Shown one piece after another: positions 10,601 through 17,643 of a stretch of DNA of 64,000 nt. Each line of letters starts with the position of its first letter. Position 1 is the stretch's first letter. A model generated the notes under the pieces. That model was not told the origin of the DNA, made no database searches, and saw only the letters and a program-made list of their open reading frames with translations. The DNA lies in NCBI GenBank assembly GCA_963752565.1, contig CAVVZC010000016.1:1-64000 (forward strand), read 5' to 3'. Source of the stretch: UBA11574 sp963752565. GTDB lineage: Bacteria > Desulfobacterota > Desulfobacteria > Desulfobacterales > UBA11574. A program made the translations under genes and the position numbers.

Positions 10601-12565
10601 ATCGACAGTGCCGGATATGGCGCCGCTCATGAACTGACCCTCGCGGAGACAGGTGTCTTCGTCGATAGCCTGACCGCGGGGGTTTTCGATGCCCCGGGCG
10701 GCGATAAGCAGACTGTTTGCACTCAGGGTTTCCAGGCTGTGACGAAAAGAGCTCTCATCGTGGGCGCCGGAAGTCCATTCTCTTTCCAAGGTGCAAATGG
10801 CGTCCATTTTAGGGGTCTTGAGGGATCGAACCCTGAGGCCGACACTCTCGCCGGAAATTTCCGTCATACCGGGGCGGGAATCAACGATGAGACCTTGATA
10901 CAATGGGCTCAGAGCGCCGGTGGCAACGATTTCGCTGGTGGCCAGGTACGCTGTACCCATCTGTAGGGCGTCGGCGCCCAGCATAATCGCCCTGAAGGCG
11001 GTCTCCCGATTGAAAATACCGCCGGCAAGCACCACGTGCCGATCCCGGAAAAGCGCAGGCTCCCTCCGCCTGAGCTCCAACGCAATCTGCGCCAGAGTCA
11101 GGGTTGAGTGCTCCCCCACATGTCCGCCGGCCTCATTTCCTTCCAGGACAACAAAACGCACGCCGGATTCGAGGGCGATGCGGATCAAGCCCTCGCTGGG
11201 GGCGACGTAGATGGTTTGGATTCCCTTCTCCTGAAGTCTGGCGGCATAAGACGGTTCCCCTGCCGCAATGACTGCAAAGGGCGGACGGCTTTCCTCTATC
11301 CAGGCGAGTTGTTGTTCGAGGTGAGGATTTTCCGGCAGAGCGACGAAATTCACCGCGTATGGATTTTCCCCCATGACGTCCTTAAGGTGATCCAGGTCCT
11401 GCTCCAAATCTATACGGCTTTTGAGTCCAAGGGCTATCGTGGGCAAACCCCCCGCTTCAAATACGGCCAAAGCAAATTCCGGCATATCGCTGATCCAGGT
11501 CATGGCGCCCTGGATGAACGGATATCGGGTTCCCAGAGACCTGGCAGCGGAGTTCTCCACGAAACCATCCAGTTTACTCGGGGCCTCCCAGCAGAGTCTT
11601 ACAACTTCTTTGAAAAAAGCTTCTATGGCCCGGCGGGTAGAGCGACCGAACCGCTCAGCGAAGGCTTTCGCAAAGGCCGCCTCAGGTCCCAGAAAAACAA
11701 GATCCCGACGGCCCAGGTCACTCTCCAGCGCCGGTATAACGGTCTCTGTAACCTTTTGTACAAAGTTGCGGCGATCATGATCTGAAACCTCGCAACTGAA
11801 TAGAGCGTCGACGTATTTTTTCAGCTCTTTGACCGCCAGCGAGTTGCCTTTGTCAAAGAATCGGCAGGGGACGCCGAGGTTATGGCCCACCACCTCGGTG
11901 TGCTCGGGACGCAGTCCGGAAAGGCGCTGTCCCTGATTCCGGTTGACGGATACCAGATCTGTCTGCCAGTGGAGGCTCTCGAACACGACACCCCTTGCAC
12001 CACTGCACAGAAAGGCCGCAGCAGCCTCAGGCGTGGCCACACCCCCCCAGATGATCAATTCGGGCTTTTCGGCCCGAAGGCTCGTCATTTTCCTCAGGGT
12101 GGCAAAAAGAATTCCTGATGTTTCTCGACTTACAAATCCCGCGGCTTCGGCACCCTTGATGGCAATAACCGGGGGAGGGCGATCCGACTGAAGGCAGAGG
12201 GTGAAAAAATCCAGATCCCCGCTGATCGGGATACACACGAACCGGGTCGACAACTCACGCAGTCGCTCCAGAAATGCTTCGGGAGTAATGGTTGTTAAGG
12301 CCGGATTGTATTCCACCCAAAGGGTGTTCACGTCGGTCTCTTGGAGAAAGCCTTCAAGTACCGGCGCCATAAAATATTCCGCGGAGATCCTTATCTCTTT
12401 TGCCCCCGCAGCCTTGAGGGCCTTTGTGGTATCCACGGGGTGGTCCGCACTGACGTCGAAGATGGCGCCGGTAGACGTACGCCGGGCCGCGTCGACCACA
12501 GAATGAGTAATCTCATTGGATCGCCACACAAAAGAAAGTATTGTGTTTGATTCTCCTATAGTCAT
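4670..12565 (-). CDS. PUFA-synthase-like type I megasynthase (ER-KS-AT-ACP-KR-DH)
   Basis: A 2631-residue multidomain lipid/polyketide synthase. Domains in order (approximate residues): an N-terminal TIM-barrel-like half (1-240) and a nitropropane-dioxygenase-like flavin domain (345-650; AGGHVGEHS, LAGGIFNRETAF) resembling the PfaD enoyl reductase; ketosynthase (700-1130) with Cys in AVSAACATS and His in ECHATS and IGHTLGAS; malonyl-type acyltransferase (1265-1560) with Ser in GHSMGE; one carrier domain (about 1690-1770) with DLAIRSSR replacing the usual DSL; ketoreductase (1800-2280) with VISGGAKGVTYRIA and NYCTAN; and a double hot-dog dehydratase-like end (2340-2631) with LEDHKP. The product is unknown. 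All steps for a reduced or partly unsaturated acyl chain are in one protein, with no thioesterase seen. It is GC-richer than its surroundings. Confidence 0.9.
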   Translation of the reverse strand: MTIGESNTILSFVWRSNEITHSVVDAARRTSTGAIFDVSADHPVDTTKALKAAGAKEIRISAEYFMAPVLEGFLQETDVNTLWVEYNPALTTITPEAFLERLRELSTRFVCIPISGDLDFFTLCLQSDRPPPVIAIKGAEAAGFVSRETSGILFATLRKMTSLRAEKPELIIWGGVATPEAAAAFLCSGARGVVFESLHWQTDLVSVNRNQGQRLSGLRPEHTEVVGHNLGVPCRFFDKGNSLAVKELKKYVDALFSCEVSDHDRRNFVQKVTETVIPALESDLGRRDLVFLGPEAAFAKAFAERFGRSTRRAIEAFFKEVVRLCWEAPSKLDGFVENSAARSLGTRYPFIQGAMTWISDMPEFALAVFEAGGLPTIALGLKSRIDLEQDLDHLKDVMGENPYAVNFVALPENPHLEQQLAWIEESRPPFAVIAAGEPSYAARLQEKGIQTIYVAPSEGLIRIALESGVRFVVLEGNEAGGHVGEHSTLTLAQIALELRRREPALFRDRHVVLAGGIFNRETAFRAIMLGADALQMGTAYLATSEIVATGALSPLYQGLIVDSRPGMTEISGESVGLRVRSLKTPKMDAICTLEREWTSGAHDESSFRHSLETLSANSLLIAARGIENPRGQAIDEDTCLREGQFMSGAISGTVDRISTIAEFHRELAEGPLELTLPEKKERPSPAVISRASIREGGDRVAITAMALVNSLGNTPGEIWDASLAMRSGITEVPRSRWDHDLYYDPDPRIQGKTYCNVGAFQNIDISRKELDIAPQDFRSMADSTKLTLWLAKEVIRDSGLLDSGIPMDRISVLISQNSGETANTVTDLVFDVHSHHIIRSMQEVITMTPDLETAVMEKIQSGRLRVDDTTLLGRLNCTAGGYVSNRYGFQGPTYAVSAACATSLVALYSAIQMIRNGIIDAALVGGGEESLQPNHYLEFSALKALAMLSGIECPVQETSRPFDANRDGMVLGEGGGMIVIERESVAKQRGAPIHAYITGMGASNNDQGMVESLAETQMIALRASYRDAGYGPDLVDLVECHATSTVQGDIEEVKGLKALFASSKKTMLSSFKAQIGHTLGASGLNNIVRGVTAMQTGIFPPTPNYRTRDPQIDLEAGGFHVPGQPVEWPRPSDRPRRLQVNAFGFGGANYVAQLEECRDASGRVMTSGLLSEIPEPHEAPEPEVRASVQGVSFFVAPMAGRPYRLGVVAPSETESRAKVQTLAAVEPGGALSKKSLRVMARQGIFAVPADQQIKPLAFVFAGQGSQYVGMGKELYQTFPGIQKWMDKVAAVADFDLLDLLFNSTEEDLQKTRWQQPALYAMEVAMVQNLISMGVKPMAMAGHSMGELVALSIAGVFSYEDGFRIVNKRAQCMDKACDLRGDPGTMIAVNAPMEYLEEKVKDFDNVFFTNFNAPRQVVLGGNTEPVLALRDDIKRDDYKATQLRVSMAFHSPIMKVIHAEMADFVSNISFHSPGIPVVSNTTKAPYPDDPNQIREILMAHLESPVHWMQNVKTLWDDFGIRYFVEIGPKDTLCSLVGETLEQALCIPACMPEEEAHTYRASVAHLYALGHLEQDHVPLLETADRRPVPSPPPEITTRSPSDDRVGAIVQREINAFVLESFGKIIKPQIVEAIRRELDSGFTPERLDGILDLSSAPLPPVESTESGKRSVQPLARETDRADLSPAPLPEKDVKEEVDYLEEVIQIIMNATGYERDEIEPEMDLRKDLAIRSSRMPVIMDGVERQFGITINVEDFMDKRTVKEIASGIEALANQTGQKGSVEGSPDTPLVDTAGESAVKDVLQKASIKRLILEEIELPAATLNPLTLAPDQEVAVLGTHPGSALAADLSRLIKEKFGARTLHLDCLGPDKGGPFDLRTSEGAHNVAQKLKEARSLAGLVLVIESKPESFLSRTEDTVAFLTGFFRCLKRLMSSKKRIFCLSLMRDVAPHTSEAVTGEGILGMFLAAVQEYPSMLFRSVVLDTQTDLKSALDVILDTGNPIVQLIYHDQEAFSTKAANVPLSLKSEPQLELGAGDVVVISGGAKGVTYRIARALAPFKARVVLLGRTPMDPAAAYGTLRNLSDPSEIKSDSKADRPQADTSRELAALDIARNVSRLSAMGLKASYHCCDVADPHSVTQTLEQVAKRYGRIDGIIHGAGLIRDAFMESMTPEDFKQVVEVKLLGAWNLFRTSRDRGLRFFAGLSSIVAIQGNIGQVNYCTANRSFSALLSSFSASTEGLVSKALMLPPIEGTGMAEDPEVKTLMKLKGLEPAFVHADELAQMFCRELFIGPPRQSWVILARTFPKVKGTLVEPVESDEEATRFSLGGVRLRQGDFPMIGALDELDLKEGKLVARRTFSQNVDLWLEDHKPFKFLKHALVSGIMAVETFMESASLLYPHLRVLGVRQLKFEDILECPQGMEREGRIVCRKVEDLGKEVRCDVRLSSADISPSGRTLDTWSTNYQGQIILGPRTTSLPPLPEFEVRTNELDTRPMESPEIQDVYEKRTGLKGRYRVLEKIHGTGPGVVKGSMVYREQKDVAGLDRVRYQYSPYLMEALMHLFAFYPAIRQEEGAWNLIPAGMKEMRFTRPARNEENCTLEARLHSHNDQGFTWDARVVDDSGITILQILSLRMNRFSR

Positions 12566-12611
12566 CGTCTATGTATTACCTCTAACTGTATTTTCAAATA
12601 ATAACAAATGG

Positions 12612-13295
12612 TTAAATGGGTTGCTGCCAGCCCGAATTCAGGTCAGCCTCTACGTACCCCTCTGAAAGACTATTCTCTATCTCCCTCCGGAATTCTTCAG
12701 ATCTATCCTGATCTAAGTCTCGAGGAACGACAAATGGTTGTCCCCATTCGATGGTCACTTCGCTGAAAGGTTTGGGGATCAGAAATCGGTCCCAGCTTCC
12801 TAAAATCCACGCCTTTTTAGCGGATACGATGATCGGCAGAATGACACCGCCGGACAATTGAGCCATACTGATGAGTCCGGGCTTGACAACTCCCTTGGGT
12901 CCTTTGGGCCCGTCCACGATATGAATAACGACCGGGTTTTTCTTAAGTGCCTCCGTAACGGCCACCAGGGCTGTCGTTCCACCTTTCGAACTGGATCCTC
13001 TCACCGGTATGAATCCCAGCCGGTCTGCAAGCCTTGCGGCCCACTCTCCGTCTTTGCTCTGGCTGATCATGACAATGGGTTTGAAATATCTGAATTTCTT
13101 GAAATAGGCCAAAGCGGGTAAAAAACGTTGATGCCATATGGCAACGATCATTCGTTCATAATCTGCAAGGCACCCGAGGGCTATTTCCTCGCCGATGACC
13201 CGGACCCTCAGCATAGAGAGGTAGAAGCGCAGAATATAGTAGCCAAGAGGTATCAAAAAATATATTAGCAGGTATCGATATGATCGAATAGCCAA
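12612..13295 (-). CDS. DUF374 lysophospholipid acyltransferase-like membrane protein
   Basis: A 227-residue acyltransferase of the DUF374 group, related to lipid A and lysophospholipid acyltransferases. An N-terminal hydrophobic segment (YLLIYFLIPLGYYIL) suggests membrane attachment. The family catalytic region is seen as IWHQRF (HX4-type), SQSKDGE and DGPKGPKGVVKPG. The ATG at 13295 has AAGGAG 7 nt upstream. It is the first gene of the minus-strand trio and ends 46 nt before the megasynthase. By context it may transfer the megasynthase product onto a glycerolipid or lipid A-like acceptor; this is inference. Its base composition is nearer to the flanking genome than that of the megasynthase. 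Confidence 0.85.
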   Translation of the reverse strand: MAIRSYRYLLIYFLIPLGYYILRFYLSMLRVRVIGEEIALGCLADYERMIVAIWHQRFLPALAYFKKFRYFKPIVMISQSKDGEWAARLADRLGFIPVRGSSSKGGTTALVAVTEALKKNPVVIHIVDGPKGPKGVVKPGLISMAQLSGGVILPIIVSAKKAWILGSWDRFLIPKPFSEVTIEWGQPFVVPRDLDQDRSEEFRREIENSLSEGYVEADLNSGWQQPI

Positions 13296-13589
13296 TGGAT
13301 TAACTCCTTGTCGTCTGGGAAGTCGATGAAAGATGAAGGATAAGAGTTCCCTTTTTAAAGCAAAAAACTGAGGTTGTCAATGTTGTGTGACGGCTGGGGA
13401 TGAGTAACAACATATTGTGCTGCTTCTGATGCGGCAACAAGTCCAACCGGCCTCAGACAATCGAAAATCGAATAACAAATGAATATTGTATTGTCAAGCC
13501 GGCATTTAGCTCAAAATCGGCCGAAAATAGAGGATTTTGGATATAGGAGGCCTGTATTCTCGCTTAAGATTTTTCTTTAAAAATAGACC

Positions 13590-13854
13590 TCGACAGGGAA
13601 TGACGGTCACATTGAAGGTAAAATATAATGATTTCAAAAGCATTACCAGAAGCATGAGCGTTGGAACACCGATTACGAATGACGATATTGTGATGAAATA
13701 TATAAGGCCCATGATTGACAATACCGAAGCCGGCAGTAAAAAAATTCGACTGTTGGGGATTTCTATCTCGAAATTTGTTAATAATTCATGTAAGATGAAA
13801 GAATATAAACAGCTTCTTCTACCGTTTGATGACTGGGAAGGCTCATATGAATAA
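13590..13854 (+). pseudogene. dinB: 3' remnant of dinB (DNA polymerase IV)
   Basis: The frame from 13537 to 13854 encodes a segment matching only the C-terminal little-finger domain of DNA polymerase IV: MTVTLKVKYNDFKSITRS near the start and KKIRLLGISISKF near the end. The palm, thumb and finger domains are absent and the first 18 residues do not resemble the family, so the gene is 5'-truncated. Its stop overlaps the start of the next gene by 8 nt, suggesting that an ancestral dinB was coupled to it. Confidence 0.75.
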
Positions 13855-14638
13855 GGTCTTTATTGAAGATTTACGTTTTTTTACAGAAGAATATGTCTCA
13901 GCCGAACAATTTAGACTTGCATCTGGAGGCTGGTGGCAAATCCCGCTTTTGTCCAGTGCGCCCATTGATCATCGGTTCGATATTTTGCCCAAAGTTGCAA
14001 TCGATGACCACCTGCATCCTCATGATCTTTTAGGATCAGCCAGGACAGTTGTCACATTCTTTATCCCCTTTAAGCCGGAACTGATAAAAGAAAACAAGAA
14101 AGGGAGCCGGCCCTCTAGAAACTGGGGTGTGGCCTATGTGGAGACCAACGACCTTATCGATGGTCTAAGCCGGTCGCTGGAGAGTTTTTTAAACGAAAAA
14201 GGGTTTAAGTCTGCACTAACACCGGCCACGCATAACTTTAATGAAGAGACATTAATGGCCCGATGGTCTCATAAGCATTTGGGCTATCTATCAAATTTAG
14301 GCCGTTTCGGAACCCACAATATGCTCATTACGCCTGTGGGATGTACGGGTCGGCTCGGGAGTCTGGTAACAGAGGCCGATTTAGGAGATAATGCGGTTAT
14401 AGATACGGATGAGGCGTGCCTATTAAGGGTTGGCAAGAGATGCGGAAAATGCATTGACGCCTGTCCTGTTGATGCATTGGAAGCGGAAAGCTTCAAGCGA
14501 CGTCGGTGCTGGAACCGTCTCAATGAGAATCGTGATCTTTTGGATTATTTCTCTGATTTGCCGAAAACGACCCATGTTTGCGGCAAGTGTGCCGCATTGA
14601 TGCCTTGCAGTTTTATGAACCCGGTGGCTAAGATTTAA
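13847..14638 (+). CDS. Epoxyqueuosine reductase-like 4Fe-4S protein (QueG-like)
   Basis: A 263-residue iron-sulfur protein related to epoxyqueuosine reductase. The middle has GCTGRLGSLVTEADL, and the C-terminal half has the ferredoxin motif CGKCIDACPVDAL followed by CGKCAALMPC, as in QueG-type proteins. It is shorter than full QueG (about 350-380 residues) and lacks the C-terminal HEAT repeats, so it belongs to the short QueG-like group whose substrate is not known. The ATG at 13847 is preferred because GGAAGG lies just upstream; an in-frame ATG at 13826 is inside the dinB remnant. Confidence 0.8.
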   Translation: MNKVFIEDLRFFTEEYVSAEQFRLASGGWWQIPLLSSAPIDHRFDILPKVAIDDHLHPHDLLGSARTVVTFFIPFKPELIKENKKGSRPSRNWGVAYVETNDLIDGLSRSLESFLNEKGFKSALTPATHNFNEETLMARWSHKHLGYLSNLGRFGTHNMLITPVGCTGRLGSLVTEADLGDNAVIDTDEACLLRVGKRCGKCIDACPVDALEAESFKRRRCWNRLNENRDLLDYFSDLPKTTHVCGKCAALMPCSFMNPVAKI

Positions 14639-14952
14639 ATATAGAACAACAAAAGGAAAGAGAAAATAGGAAAGAGGAGATAGGAATTAGGAAATAGGGA
14701 ACAGTTAACACCCTATTTTCTCTTTTCTCTTTGCTAATTCCTGAAAATAGGCCTTAGGAAATCGTTCAATACGGCGTTTACTCTAACGTGCATAAACAAG
14801 ACGACGATTTAAACGCTGTTTCTCGATTTCACCATGACTGATAATTAAGATGTCCATCGATATCGACTCGACTTTTTGTAATTATTGTTATATATTCGTT
14901 CTCATCGTGTCGTTTATACAACGTTTGGGTTTATTTCAGCGAGGTAATTCCA
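14639..14952. other. Purine-rich tract and hairpin in a 314-nt intergenic region
   Basis: Directly after the stop lies a run of short GA-rich units (14651-14700: AGGAAAGAG, AATAGGAAAG, GGAAATAGGG). Its end pairs with the following pyrimidine tract: AAATAGGG (near 14694) with CCCTATTT (near 14711), extended by weaker matches. It may act as a terminator-like structure, but no clean T-run follows. A promoter for the next gene could lie in 14860-14940; I see no clear consensus. Confidence 0.4.
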
Positions 14953-15468
14953 ATGAAAAAAACAGTGATAATTTTGATTTCATTATTTATAGTCTTTCCG
15001 CTATATGGGTTTAATTCCCTGGTAAGGCATGAAGATATCCCCAAAATGAGAGAAATGGGTATCAGCCAAGAGGTTATTCAATACTTCATCTCTAATCAAA
15101 CCAGTTCGGTGAGTTCAGAGGATGTGATTAAGATGAAGCAATCCGGCTTGACCAATAATGACATCATGTCCGCGATTAAGTCGGATCTATACCGGCCGGA
15201 GCAGAAATCCACGGCAATGAAGGAAGCTGAGTTGATCGCCAAACTTAAAGAATCGGGCATGAGCGACGAGGCTGTTCTTCAATTTATACAGACAGTGAAA
15301 TCGACACAGCGGATGGATTCAGATGGAAACGTAACTAAACAGTATACAAATGAATCTCAAAGAACGCCATATCCAACGACAGGTGCTACCTTTCCGAAAC
15401 CTGACAACTATGGATATGATCCATTAAACGGGAGATTCTTACTTCTCGTTAATCCTCAAAACCAATAG
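14953..15468 (+). CDS. Secreted protein with three short helical repeats
   Basis: A 171-residue protein not recognised as a named family. It begins with a signal peptide (MKKTVIILISLFIVFPLYGF). Three imperfect units of about 20 residues follow: DIPKMREMGISQEVIQYFI, DVIKMKQSGLTNNDIMSAIK and LIAKLKESGMSDEAVLQFIQ. Each has the pattern acidic-x-I-x-K-M/L-x-x-x-G-hydroxyl-x-x-x-hydrophobic, like a UBA-type or helix-turn-helix mini-fold. The C-terminal 50 residues are rich in Pro, Thr, Asn and Tyr and probably flexible. It stands alone; a purine-rich GAGGTAATTCC precedes the ATG. A periplasmic or surface binding role is a guess. Confidence 0.75.
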   Translation: MKKTVIILISLFIVFPLYGFNSLVRHEDIPKMREMGISQEVIQYFISNQTSSVSSEDVIKMKQSGLTNNDIMSAIKSDLYRPEQKSTAMKEAELIAKLKESGMSDEAVLQFIQTVKSTQRMDSDGNVTKQYTNESQRTPYPTTGATFPKPDNYGYDPLNGRFLLLVNPQNQ

Positions 15469-15631
15469 TACCCACATCCCATTAGACTAAGCGATTCAAA
15501 ACGTACACGACATTCATGCAACGGCTAAGGTGGCCCACCCATCGACAGGGGATATGTCGGGTATCTAATTTACTTAAAACGCATTCAAGTTTTGCACTTG
15601 AAACCTTGCTTGGAAATACAATATCAGAACT

Positions 15632-15664
15632 AAAAAAAACTCTCCTTGATTATAAGTTGGAGAG
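15632..15664 (-). terminator. Intrinsic terminator of the cold-shock gene
   Basis: Read on the minus strand, CTCTCC pairs with GGAGAG around a 13-nt loop and is followed by a run of eight T (A-run at 15632-15639). It lies 25 nt after the cspA-like stop. Confidence 0.85.
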
Positions 15665-15689
15665 CCCTTTCTTTAGTTAAACCAGCAAA

Positions 15690-15890
15690 CTAAGTTACGG
15701 TGACATTGACCGCAGCAGGGCCTTTAGCCCCATCTTCTATGTCAAATGTAACTCGGTCGCCTTCATTAAGGGATTTGAAACCTGCCCCATTGATTCCTGA
15801 GTGATGGACAAATACGTCCGGACCATCTTCTTGTTCAATGAAACCAAAGCCTTTTTTGTCGCTAAACCATTTTACGATTCCATTCGCCAT
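15690..15890 (-). CDS. cspA: Cold-shock protein (CspA family)
   Basis: A 66-residue single cold-shock domain that binds single-stranded nucleic acid and acts as an RNA chaperone. RNP1 is KGFGFI and RNP2 is VFVHHS, and the start is MANGIVKWF. The ATG at 15888-15890 has AAGGAGG with 6 nt spacing, so longer in-frame extensions upstream are not used. A terminator follows directly. Cold-shock genes of this family are often controlled by a long structured 5' leader; the 15891-16010 region is non-coding and could serve as one, but no specific fold was verified. Confidence 0.95.
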   Translation of the reverse strand: MANGIVKWFSDKKGFGFIEQEDGPDVFVHHSGINGAGFKSLNEGDRVTFDIEDGAKGPAAVNVTVT

Positions 15891-16612
15891 TCGGCACCCT
15901 CCTTTCGCAGAATTCTTACGGTTCCAAACCTCAGGCTGCCATTTTTGACAAATGGATGTTTCCTTCAGCACGAAACCCGACCACCGATAAAGACAAGCCA
16001 TTTTTGAATAATAATACCCAGTTTGTAAGTAAAGTCAAGTTAAAGATGGCGTTAATTTTATGCGAATCATACTCGCTTTATATGCCTTTAAACCAATCTG
16101 AAAAATGGAAAAATTTCTATCGTTTACCAGGTAATAATATGTTAAATGAAATATCATTCAAAAGCAAAACCCTGGCTGTAAGGGTTCGAAAAGTATTGGA
16201 CACAGGTTCATGAAAAAAGCAGGGTGATTATATCAGAAAATTTATTTAAGTTCGTTAATATATCTGCCGATAAACAGGATAAAGTTCCAGTGGTAATTTT
16301 GTGCCTCTGTGTGAACTTTTCTAAAGACCCCCGGGAAGGGATCCCCCGGGGGCATCTCCTCCTTCAAAACCCATGTTATATTGATTCCGTATATTATCCG
16401 ATAAATTTAAAAACCTACTGTAAAAAAATAGGATGTTGATTAACATCATTTTGCTTGAAATCTCACAAAATTTAGGTTATCAAAAATTTATACATTCTAC
16501 GCTCAGTAGCACTGGCATTATACTTGAAACATTTTAATTCGCACCAAATGTGCTAATCCACAACTTTAATAAAAACCGATAACAATATAAATTAATATCA
16601 AAAATACATTTT
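15891..16612. other. Long intergenic region between cspA and tRNA-Leu
   Basis: AT-rich, with no convincing gene. The left 120 nt is probably the cold-shock leader. The only strong structure is the GC-rich palindrome at 16328-16352. The rest shows nothing I can name. Confidence 0.6.
16328..16352. repeat. GC-rich perfect palindrome
   Basis: CCCCCGGG pairs with CCCGGGGG around a 9-nt loop, in otherwise AT-rich DNA. There is no T-run on the plus strand and only a weak one on the minus strand. It may be a terminator stem or the end of a lost element. Confidence 0.5.
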
Positions 16613-16701
16613 GCCTGGGTGGCGGAACTGGTAGACGCAAGGGACTTAAAATCCCTCGGTCCTTAGTGGCTGTACGAGTTCAATTCTCGTCCCGGGCACC
16701 A
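16613..16701 (+). tRNA. tRNA-Leu (anticodon UAA)
   Basis: An 89-nt tRNA including encoded CCA. Acceptor strands GCCTGGG and CCCGGGC pair (one G-T). The anticodon loop CTTAAAA gives UAA, a long variable arm (CGGTCCTTAGTGGCTG) marks a class II leucine tRNA, and the T arm is ACGAG-TTCAATT-CTCGT. A terminator follows. Confidence 0.95.
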
Positions 16702-16710
16702 ATAAATACA

Positions 16711-16750
16711 AGGGGTTACGGATTAAACAGCCGACAACCCCTTTTATGTT
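16711..16750 (+). terminator. Terminator after tRNA-Leu
   Basis: AGGGGTT pairs with AACCCCT across an 18-nt loop, followed by TTTATGTTTTT. Confidence 0.65.
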
Positions 16751-16938
16751 TTTAAGAAAAATGATAAATTGCCCCACTTCTGCCCCACCCGTGTTAATAA
16801 TATAGACTTCGTTTGTTAGATTATAGGGTAGGGGGGCTGCCGGGTACACCCCACACCAATCACAGATCAACCTGCATCTTATATTTTTATGTATATTATA
16901 TTAACCACATCACAAAACCTTATATCAGAGAAAGTGTC

Positions 16939-17637
16939 ATGCTTAAAAAAATCATATCAGGTGGTCATATCATTACCCTTCTATCAATTTTCTTTGTAAT
17001 CGGTTTTTCGGGCAACTCTTATCCATGGCATGATGAAACCCATATCGCCATAGCAAAAGCAACAGGATATAAGAAATGGTACAATGCCACCGGTGCAGAT
17101 ATGGCCAAATTGAAAGCCGGAAGAAAAGAAAGATTAAATCATTATGTAATTAATTCCAGAGAAACAACCGTTACGCCGGAAACTGTGTTACAACAGGCAG
17201 AAAAATATAACAATCCAACGGATATTATGGGTCATCTCTACGGTGCAATTATAGCTTCAATTCGGGATTATTTAATAGAAAAGCAAGAAGGTAAATATGG
17301 CGAATACCATCTTGCTTTCTGTGCCCATTATGTTGGTGATCTTTCTCAACCTCTTCACAGCACGTTATACAACTCATACAACCGCAAATATCATAAAACC
17401 ACAGATGGCATTATCAATGATGAGGTTCTGGACAATACGAATAAGATAAAAATCTATCCTATAAAAATAGAATCTGAAAAAGATCTGGCAAATGAGATTG
17501 CAAGAATTGCTAATCTTTCACTCAAAAAAGGATATCAAATTCAAGATGAGAAGAGGTTATTAACCAAAGATGAAGCATATGAACACATCAGCCACAGTGC
17601 TTCTTTGTTCAGAGCTATTTTGGGGTATGTTGAGTAA
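16939..17637 (+). CDS. Secreted zinc-dependent phospholipase C / S1-P1 nuclease-like protein
   Basis: A 232-residue exported protein of the phospholipase C/S1-P1 nuclease fold. A hydrophobic leader (IITLLSIFFVIGFSG) precedes the mature N-terminal Trp-His (YPWHDETHIAIAKA), the classic trinuclear zinc start. Further ligand candidates follow in order: DIMGHLYGA, CAHYVGDLSQPLHS and a C-terminal HISHSASLFRAI. Spacing fits the family. The ATG at 16939 starts the signal peptide; the frame is open further upstream, but that part overlaps non-coding DNA. The substrate (phospholipid or nucleic acid) cannot be decided from sequence. A CDF-like gene follows 6 nt later. Confidence 0.8.
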   Translation: MLKKIISGGHIITLLSIFFVIGFSGNSYPWHDETHIAIAKATGYKKWYNATGADMAKLKAGRKERLNHYVINSRETTVTPETVLQQAEKYNNPTDIMGHLYGAIIASIRDYLIEKQEGKYGEYHLAFCAHYVGDLSQPLHSTLYNSYNRKYHKTTDGIINDEVLDNTNKIKIYPIKIESEKDLANEIARIANLSLKKGYQIQDEKRLLTKDEAYEHISHSASLFRAILGYVE

Positions 17638-17643
17638 ATTGAT

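Noticed and set aside
9761..11785. Two plus-strand ORFs of 225 residues antisense to the KS and ER-like regions
   Set aside because: Third-position GC bias opens long antisense frames; no recognisable domain.
16646..16870. Minus-strand ORF of 74 residues over tRNA-Leu
   Set aside because: It is a translation of the tRNA and its terminator, not a gene.
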